A stretch of 18,936 nt of DNA. It comes from Candidatus Aerophobota bacterium. GTDB taxonomy: Bacteria; Aerophobota; Aerophobia; Aerophobales; AE-B3A. The DNA is taken from assembly GCA_030602105.1 (NCBI GenBank), contig JAUWAK010000007.1, positions 1-18,936 of the forward strand, written 5' to 3'. A program made the translations under genes and the position numbers. Below, in pieces: positions 13,463-18,936 of this stretch; position 1 is the stretch's first letter; each line of letters begins with the position of its first letter. The notes below the pieces were generated by a model. That model made no database searches. It saw nothing but the letters and a program-made list of their open reading frames with translations, and had not been told where the DNA came from.

Positions 13463-16228
13463 ATGAGGAAGGCTGTTTTTTCCGATGTAATCATAATCGG
13501 AGCGGGGGTAGTAGGGGCTGCCATAGCCAGAGAACTATCCCGGTACCGACTGAAAGTGGCTTTGCTGGAGAAGGAATGCGATGTAGGCCTCGGCTCCAGC
13601 AAGGCCAATAGTGCCATAATTCATGCCGGGTTCCATGCGCCTTCCGGAACGCTCAAGGCAAAACTCACCCCTTCCGGGAATCATCTGCACGAAGAGCTCG
13701 CTCGGCAGCTTTGTGTTCCCTTCAAAAGGGTTGGCTCGTTAACTATCGCCTTCACCTCAAAGGATATAGGAATCCTGGAGAGACTTCAAAAGCAGGGCAA
13801 GGAAAATGCGGTCTCAGGACTCCGTATTATTTCTCAAGAAGAGCTTCTGAAAAAGGAGCCCCGAATAAACCCCAAGGCAAAAGCGGCTCTTTATGCCCCC
13901 ACCACCGGAATTATCTCCCCCTACGAGATGACCATTGCTTTGGTGGAAAATGCTACTCGTAATGGAGCCCAAGTCTATTTAAACAGACGCGTTCTGGGGA
14001 TACAGGTGGATCCCGATGCAACGAAGACCATCCGGACCAACAGGGGAGTCTTCAAGGCAAGATGGGTGATTAACTCTGCCGGACTTCACAGTGATGAGAT
14101 AGCAAAAATGGTGGGGATCACAAAATTTGAAATTGTCCCCCGCAAAGGGGAAGAATACATCCTCGATAGATCTAAAGGAAATCTGGTAAGCCACGTCATC
14201 TATCCTGTCCCCACTTTGATTTCCGAGGGGGTTCTTATCATTCCCACCGTGTACGGCAATGTCATGCTGGGGCCTACTGCCGAAGAGGTGGCTGATAAAT
14301 CGGACTTTTCCACTACCGGGGAGGGATTTAGGCATGTGATGAATCGTGCCAGGAAGCTCTTACCTTGTCTTTCTCCGGAGGATGTCATTGGCTCCTTTGC
14401 TGGACTCAGGGCATCACTACCTCAGGGTGATTTTGTTGTTTATTCTTCGCGTGAGGTTCCAGGATTTATTAGTCTTATAGGTATTGATTCGCCAGGCTTA
14501 ACTGCAGCTCCTATCCTGGCCAGGATGATGGTAAAGATGCTAGACCAAGAGGGACTCAAGCTCCGTCCTAATGTGGATTTTCATCCCACCAGGCAAGCGG
14601 GGATAAGATTCCGGCAGCTCTCTCGGCAAGAGAAAGCAGAGGTAGTGGCCGAGAATCCTCCATACGGAAAGGTTGTATGTGTTTGTGAGACGGTATCGGA
14701 GGGGGAGATAGTCGATGCTATTAGAGACGGAGCCATCACTCTGGATGGTGTAAAGTTCAGAACTCATCTGGGTATGGGCCGCTGTCAAGGAAGTTTCTGT
14801 CATCTCAGGGCGGCTGAAATTCTTTGCCGAGAGGGGGGAATATCTTTACGCAAGCTGACCAAAAAGGGAGGCAAATCGAGTCTCTTGGCTGATGACCTCG
14901 CCTCTCCGGCCAAGAGAAAACGAACTCCTCCGAGGAAAAAGGGTACAGCAAGGGGAGTACACGGAGCCGCTAGAAGCGTGCGAAGGACAGAGGTAAGTCT
15001 CGCCATTGTGGGAGGGGGCGCCGCTGGGCTAGCCGCGGCTGTTGCAGCCAGGAGGGCCGGGGCTCAAGATGTATTGGTATTGGACCGAAATGAAAAGGCA
15101 GGTGGGGTTCTCCTTCAATGTAAACATGAGGGATTCGGTCTAAGGAAATTCCGTGTCAGCTTGACCGGAAAGGAGTATATTCAGAAGTTCCTTGGCCAAG
15201 CTAGAAAATTGAAGGTCAAGGTGATGGCGGCGACCACGGTTCTGGAAATTAATTCCCACAAGGAGATCCTGATAGTAAGTGAAAAGGAAGGAGTCCGGAA
15301 TATTAGGGCTAAAACTATTATCCTGGCCATGGGGTGTCGAGAAAGACAGCGAGGAGAAATAGGTATCCCCGGCGGTAGGCCCGCCGGCATCTTCACAGCT
15401 GGAGCTGCTCAACAATGGATAAATATGAAAGGCTGCCTTCCGGGGAAGAAGGTGGTTATTCTTGGCTCGGGTGACGTAGGTTTGATTATGGCCCGCAGAC
15501 TCACTCTTGGGGGAGCCAAAGTAGAGGCAGTAATGGAGATTATGTCCTATCCCAGCGGGCTGGCCCACAACGTTGCTACCTGTCTGAATGAATTCAAAAT
15601 ACCGCTTTATCTGGAACATATGGTTACCTGGGTCCACGGTAGAGAGAGAGTAGAGGGAGTAACGGTGGCGCGAGTGAGTAAGAGCGGTGATCCTATGGTG
15701 AGCACCGAAAGAAGAATTGACTGTGACACTCTCCTCCTGTCGGCGGGACTTGTACCAGAGAACGAATTATCCCTCTCGGCTGGTGTCGAACTCGATCCTC
15801 TTACTGGTGGCCCTATAGTTAATGAGAGGATGGAGACCAACCTTGAGGGCGTTTTCGCCTGCGGAAATGTGGTTCATGTGCACCATTTAGTAGATCATAT
15901 CAGCTATCAGGCTGAAGCAGCCGGAAGGTCGGCTGCGAGTTATCTAGAGGGTGATCTACTATCCCCCTCGCGGTGGATAAGACTCACTCCCGGTCAGAAC
16001 ATTCGCTACATAGTTCCTCAACGCATTTCTGGACAGGAAAAGGTGACTTTTTTTGCTCGGGTTCATTGTGCCGGTGATAGAATGAAGTTAAGGATAGGTC
16101 CTGGCATAGCCGAGAAGAAAATAGATCGAGTGAGTCCCTGTGAGGTGTCGGTGGTGGATCTTCACCCTGAAGAGATGTGCGCACTGGATGGGTTATCTCA
16201 TGCAGAGGTAAGTATTCTTAGAGGTTAG
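13463..16228 (+). CDS. Fused flavoprotein: GlpA-like glycerol-3-phosphate dehydrogenase, [2Fe-2S] domain and GlpB-like oxidoreductase
   Basis: One uninterrupted 921-residue frame holds two proteins that are normally separate. Residues 1-375 are an FAD-dependent DAO-fold dehydrogenase of the GlpA type (Rossmann IIGAGVVGAAIAREL at 11-25; HAGFHAP; GPTAEE). Residues 400-465 are a BFD-like [2Fe-2S] domain with CVC at 406-408 and C441/C446. A basic linker of about 40 residues (470-510, KRKRTPPRKK) leads to a second, pyridine-nucleotide-disulfide-type flavoprotein: AIVGGGAAGLAAA from 514, an NAD(P) site VVILGSGDVG from 664, and ACGNVVHVHHLVDHIS at 799-814. Its C-terminal segment (YIVPQRI) is usual for that family. 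In Thermotoga and Firmicutes the two are adjacent genes, often with a DUF1667 gene and glpK; neither is here. Likely cytoplasmic or membrane-associated oxidation of glycerol 3-phosphate or a similar 2-hydroxy acid, passing electrons to NAD(P) or the membrane. It starts 7 bases after the GlmU-like gene. Confidence 0.9.
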   Translation: MRKAVFSDVIIIGAGVVGAAIARELSRYRLKVALLEKECDVGLGSSKANSAIIHAGFHAPSGTLKAKLTPSGNHLHEELARQLCVPFKRVGSLTIAFTSKDIGILERLQKQGKENAVSGLRIISQEELLKKEPRINPKAKAALYAPTTGIISPYEMTIALVENATRNGAQVYLNRRVLGIQVDPDATKTIRTNRGVFKARWVINSAGLHSDEIAKMVGITKFEIVPRKGEEYILDRSKGNLVSHVIYPVPTLISEGVLIIPTVYGNVMLGPTAEEVADKSDFSTTGEGFRHVMNRARKLLPCLSPEDVIGSFAGLRASLPQGDFVVYSSREVPGFISLIGIDSPGLTAAPILARMMVKMLDQEGLKLRPNVDFHPTRQAGIRFRQLSRQEKAEVVAENPPYGKVVCVCETVSEGEIVDAIRDGAITLDGVKFRTHLGMGRCQGSFCHLRAAEILCREGGISLRKLTKKGGKSSLLADDLASPAKRKRTPPRKKGTARGVHGAARSVRRTEVSLAIVGGGAAGLAAAVAARRAGAQDVLVLDRNEKAGGVLLQCKHEGFGLRKFRVSLTGKEYIQKFLGQARKLKVKVMAATTVLEINSHKEILIVSEKEGVRNIRAKTIILAMGCRERQRGEIGIPGGRPAGIFTAGAAQQWINMKGCLPGKKVVILGSGDVGLIMARRLTLGGAKVEAVMEIMSYPSGLAHNVATCLNEFKIPLYLEHMVTWVHGRERVEGVTVARVSKSGDPMVSTERRIDCDTLLLSAGLVPENELSLSAGVELDPLTGGPIVNERMETNLEGVFACGNVVHVHHLVDHISYQAEAAGRSAASYLEGDLLSPSRWIRLTPGQNIRYIVPQRISGQEKVTFFARVHCAGDRMKLRIGPGIAEKKIDRVSPCEVSVVDLHPEEMCALDGLSHAEVSILRG

Positions 16229-16243
16229 TTCCAGGGAGGATTC

Positions 16244-17764
16244 ATGGAAAAAGTGATCGTCTTCGATACCACACTTCGCGATGGAGAGCAATCTCCAGGA
16301 GCCAGCCTCGCCGTGGAAGAGAAGCTGGAGATCGCCAGGCAACTGGAGAAACTGAAAGTGGATGTTATTGAGACAGGTTTTCCCGCCTCTTCTCCTGGTG
16401 ATTTTGAGGCAGTGAGACGCATTGCCCAGGAACTTGAGGCTCCAGTTATTACGGCCCTGGCGCGAGCACTTCCCTCGGACATCGAAAAGGCAGGGGAGGC
16501 ACTAAGAGAAGCGAACCATAAAAGAATCCATACATTCATTGCAACATCTTCCATTCATATGAAGCATAAACTCAGGATGAGCCGACGCCAGGTCCTCTCC
16601 TCAGCGGTGGAGGCTGTGGAAATGGCCAAACAGTTTGTCCCCGAGGTGGAGTTCTCTCCGGAGGACGCCTCCAGAAGCGATTTGGCCTTTTTGTGCGAGG
16701 TAATTCAGGCAGTTATTGAGCGAGGAGCTACCGTAATCAACATTCCAGACACAGTAGGGTACTGTACTCCCTATGATTTTGGTGCTCTCATCCGCAGCCT
16801 AGGTGAAAATGTCCCCCATCTTGAGAAGATCACCTTGAGTGTTCACTGCCACAATGACCTGGGGATGGCTACTGCCAATTCCATTGCCGGGATAAAGGCG
16901 GGGGCCAGGCAGGTGGAGTGTACCGTGAATGGGATAGGAGAGAGGGCAGGTAATGCCTCCCTGGAGGAGGTAGTTATGGCGCTGGCTACTCGAAGGGATC
17001 TTTTGCCTTTTCGCACTAATGTCAACACAACTGAGATTTATAGGACATCTCGACTGGTCTCTCGTCTTACTGGAGTTCCTGTTCAACCTAATAAGGCCGT
17101 TGTAGGTGAAAATGCCTTTCGACATGAGGCGGGTATCCATCAGGATGGGGTTCTCAAGGAAAGTGCAACCTATGAAATAATGACCCCTGCCTCCATCGGC
17201 TTGAAGGAGGGGGAGCTAGTTCTGGGCAAGCATTCCGGAAGCCACGCTTTTGGAGAGAGAATGAAGAGGCTAGGTTTTCGGCTGGATTCTCATCAACTGG
17301 AGGCTGCTTTTAGGAGGTTCAAGGAGCTGGCAGATAAGAAGAGAGAAGTTTTCGATGAGGATCTCATTTTTCTGGGAGAGGAGCAAACTTTTCGCATTCC
17401 CGAAGTCTATGTGCTTGAGTATATCCATACCGTGACCGGCAACCAGATTCTTCCCACCACTACGCTAAGGATCAAGAAAAAAGGTAAAGTCTTTCAGGAA
17501 GCTGCCTGTGGTGATGGTCCCATCGATGCGGCTTACAGGGCCATAGACAGAGTCACCGGAATGAAACTGAACCTGCTCGACTATTCTCTTCACTCTGTTA
17601 CCGGGGGGAAGGATGCTCTGGGCGAAGTTATGGTTAAAGTCCAGGTTAAGGGGGGAATGGTAACGGGCAGAGGGGCCAGTACCGACATTATCGAAGCCAG
17701 TGCTAAGGCCTATCTTAATGCCATAAACAGGTTGATCTATCGAGAGGAAAAGAAGGGCTCATAG
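16244..17764 (+). CDS. leuA: 2-isopropylmalate synthase
   Basis: First committed enzyme of leucine synthesis: condenses acetyl-CoA with 2-oxoisovalerate. The 506-residue protein has the DRE-TIM barrel with FDTTLRDGEQSPGA at 7-20 (R12, D13), HCHNDLG at 201-207 and NGIGERAGN at 229-237; D13, H201, H203 and N237 are the expected metal ligands. GENAFRHEAGIHQDG and GKHSG follow, then the C-terminal LeuA allosteric domain from about 370 (HTVTGNQILPTTTLRI, GDGPIDAAYRAID), so feedback control by leucine is likely. ATG at 16244 is preceded by GGGAGGA. It lies 15 bp after the fused flavoprotein and 51 bp before E1 alpha. No leuCD or leuB is near. Citramalate or homocitrate synthases are close relatives, but the motifs and length favour LeuA. 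Confidence 0.93.
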   Translation: MEKVIVFDTTLRDGEQSPGASLAVEEKLEIARQLEKLKVDVIETGFPASSPGDFEAVRRIAQELEAPVITALARALPSDIEKAGEALREANHKRIHTFIATSSIHMKHKLRMSRRQVLSSAVEAVEMAKQFVPEVEFSPEDASRSDLAFLCEVIQAVIERGATVINIPDTVGYCTPYDFGALIRSLGENVPHLEKITLSVHCHNDLGMATANSIAGIKAGARQVECTVNGIGERAGNASLEEVVMALATRRDLLPFRTNVNTTEIYRTSRLVSRLTGVPVQPNKAVVGENAFRHEAGIHQDGVLKESATYEIMTPASIGLKEGELVLGKHSGSHAFGERMKRLGFRLDSHQLEAAFRRFKELADKKREVFDEDLIFLGEEQTFRIPEVYVLEYIHTVTGNQILPTTTLRIKKKGKVFQEAACGDGPIDAAYRAIDRVTGMKLNLLDYSLHSVTGGKDALGEVMVKVQVKGGMVTGRGASTDIIEASAKAYLNAINRLIYREEKKGS

Positions 17765-17815
17765 AGACATATGGGAGTTTGAAAGAGTCCTTATTATTTT
17801 GAAAAAGGAGTGTTT

Positions 17816-18784
17816 ATGCAGATTTCCAAAGAAAAACTGGCAAAGATGTACGAGGTGATGGTCAAGATCAGAAAGTTCGAGGAGAAAGTGGTAGACATCT
17901 TTGCCCGGGGATTTATGCCTGGCTTAGCCCATCTTTATGTTGGTGAGGAGGCTGTAGCGGTAGGAGCCTGTTCTAATCTTGGTAGGGATGACTACATCTC
18001 CAGCACTCATCGAGGGCACGGGCATTGCATTGCCAAGGGAGGGGATGTTAAGCGAATGATGGCGGAGATCTTTGGCAAGAAGACAGGCTACTGTAAGGGT
18101 AAGGGTGGCTCCATGCATATTGCGGATCTCGACATTGGCATTCTGGGAGCAACGGGTATAGTGGGAGGGGGAATTCCCATCGCTGTGGGAGCTGCTCTAT
18201 CGGCGAAGCTGAGAAAAACGCATCAGGTGGCAGTCTCCTTTTTTGGAGACGGTGCTTCCAATCAGGGAACCTTTCATGAGTCGCTGAATCTTGCCTCGGT
18301 GAAAAACTTACCCGTGGTCTTTGTCTGTGAAAACAACCTTTATGCTATCTCTACCTCTCAGTCGAGGGCTCAGGCTATTAAAGATATAGCTACGAGAGCT
18401 GCATCCTATAATATGCCCGGGACTATAGCCGATGGAAATGATGTCCTGGATGTATATGATAAAGTCGCCGAAGCTGTAGAAAGAGGGAGAAAAGGAGAAG
18501 GTCCAAGCCTCGTTGAATGCAAAACCTATCGGTGGAGAGGGCACCACGAAGGTGACCCCAAAAGAGGAGCAAGATATCGGAGCATGAATGAGGTCAGTGA
18601 GTGGGAGAAGAAATGCCCTATCGCCGCTTTTAAAAAGCACCTTCTTAATGAGGGCGTCTTGAAGGAAGCTGATTTTAAGCTGATAGAAGAAAAAATGGTA
18701 AAAGAAATTGAGGAAGCAGTTGAGTTTGCCGATGAGGGCCCCTTTCCCGCTTCAGAAGAAATCCTGGAGGATCTATTTACTTAA
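17816..18784 (+). CDS. pdhA: Thiamine-dependent dehydrogenase E1 component, alpha subunit (pyruvate/acetoin type)
   Basis: Alpha subunit of the TPP-dependent E1 of a 2-oxoacid or acetoin dehydrogenase complex, 322 residues. The family pattern is complete: GLAHLYVGEEAVAVG at 36-50, STHRGHGH at 63-70, GKGGSMH at 95-101, GIVGGGIPIAVGAAL at 114-128 and the TPP/Mg motif starting GDGASNQG (144-151) and ending at CENN (171-174). The start is ATG at 17816 because AAGGAG at 17805-17810 lies 5 bases upstream; GTG at 17810 would overlap that site. The beta subunit begins 15 bases after the stop. E2 and E3 would be expected beyond the right edge. The sequence resembles both pyruvate dehydrogenase and acetoin dehydrogenase alpha subunits, so the symbol is provisional. 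Confidence 0.9.
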   Translation: MQISKEKLAKMYEVMVKIRKFEEKVVDIFARGFMPGLAHLYVGEEAVAVGACSNLGRDDYISSTHRGHGHCIAKGGDVKRMMAEIFGKKTGYCKGKGGSMHIADLDIGILGATGIVGGGIPIAVGAALSAKLRKTHQVAVSFFGDGASNQGTFHESLNLASVKNLPVVFVCENNLYAISTSQSRAQAIKDIATRAASYNMPGTIADGNDVLDVYDKVAEAVERGRKGEGPSLVECKTYRWRGHHEGDPKRGARYRSMNEVSEWEKKCPIAAFKKHLLNEGVLKEADFKLIEEKMVKEIEEAVEFADEGPFPASEEILEDLFT

Positions 18785-18799
18785 GGAGAAGGAGGCCGA

Positions 18800-18936
18800 A
18801 TGAGAAAAATTACCTATGCTGAGGCCATCAATGAGACTCTAAGGGAGATGATGAGGAAAGACGAGAGAATATTCATTATGGGAGAAGATATTGGCCGCTA
18901 CGGGGGTATCTTTCAGGTGACCAAGGGCCTTTTAGA
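18800..18936 (+). CDS. pdhB: Thiamine-dependent dehydrogenase E1 component, beta subunit (cut by right edge)
   Basis: Only the first 45 codons are in the window. They read as a typical E1 beta N-terminus: ITYAEAINETLREMM, then the GEDIGRYGG segment near residues 28-36. ATG at 18800 follows an AAGGAGAAGGAGG ribosome binding stretch. It partners the alpha subunit just upstream in an alpha2beta2 E1. The rest of the gene and any E2/E3 genes lie beyond the edge. Confidence 0.88.
   Translation, partial: MRKITYAEAINETLREMMRKDERIFIMGEDIGRYGGIFQVTKGLL

Noticed and set aside
14870..14995. Fusion in the 921-residue protein as a sequencing frameshift artefact
   Set aside because: The linker is about 40 residues of open, basic coding sequence in the same frame as both domains; a simple indel error would not create this.

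Overview
The window looks like a piece of chromosome from an anaerobic, diderm (Gram-negative-type) bacterium. An LptE-type lipoprotein argues for an outer membrane. A tungsten/molybdenum aldehyde:ferredoxin oxidoreductase and a ferredoxin-dependent 2-oxoacid oxidoreductase subunit argue for low-potential, ferredoxin-based metabolism. Shine-Dalgarno sites are strong, GTG and TTG starts are used, and promoters are sigma70-like. GC content looks intermediate by eye. The gene mix would fit an uncultured anaerobic lineage, but I cannot name a phylum from sequence alone. I saw no tRNA, rRNA, IS element, phage gene or CRISPR array.

Layout. (1) Positions 1-2791, minus strand: a promoter, then a PfkB sugar (KDG-type) kinase, a MoaD/ThiS-like small protein and the first 412 codons of an aldehyde ferredoxin oxidoreductase that runs off the left edge. 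This looks like one sugar-acid/aldehyde operon. (2) 2687-3016: a divergent control region with two good promoters, a triple direct repeat and an inverted repeat. (3) 3017-10461, plus strand: a tightly packed run of recJ, apt, an MBL-fold hydrolase, coaBC, nfeD, a slipin, lptE and a korB-type beta subunit, with several overlaps. (4) 10462-10657: a convergent gap with a hairpin and a coding-like stretch in frame with the end of rpsT. (5) rpsT (minus) and murJ (plus), whose promoters overlap. (6) 12706-18936, plus strand: a one-domain GlmU-like uridylyltransferase, a 921-residue fused double flavoprotein (GlpA + [2Fe-2S] + GlpB-like), leuA, and E1 alpha plus the start of E1 beta of a pyruvate/acetoin-type dehydrogenase.

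How the genes work together. Most are housekeeping: nucleotide salvage, CoA synthesis, DNA repair, cell envelope (lptE, murJ, UDP-GlcNAc) and central carbon flux (2-oxoacid oxidation, leucine branch, glycerol 3-phosphate oxidation). The less ordinary points are the AOR-MoaD-kinase operon, the GlpA/GlpB-like fusion, the GlmU that lacks its acetyltransferase half, the CoaBC with three changed signature residues, and the korB with no partner subunits beside it. I see no clear defence system or otherwise wholly new system here.
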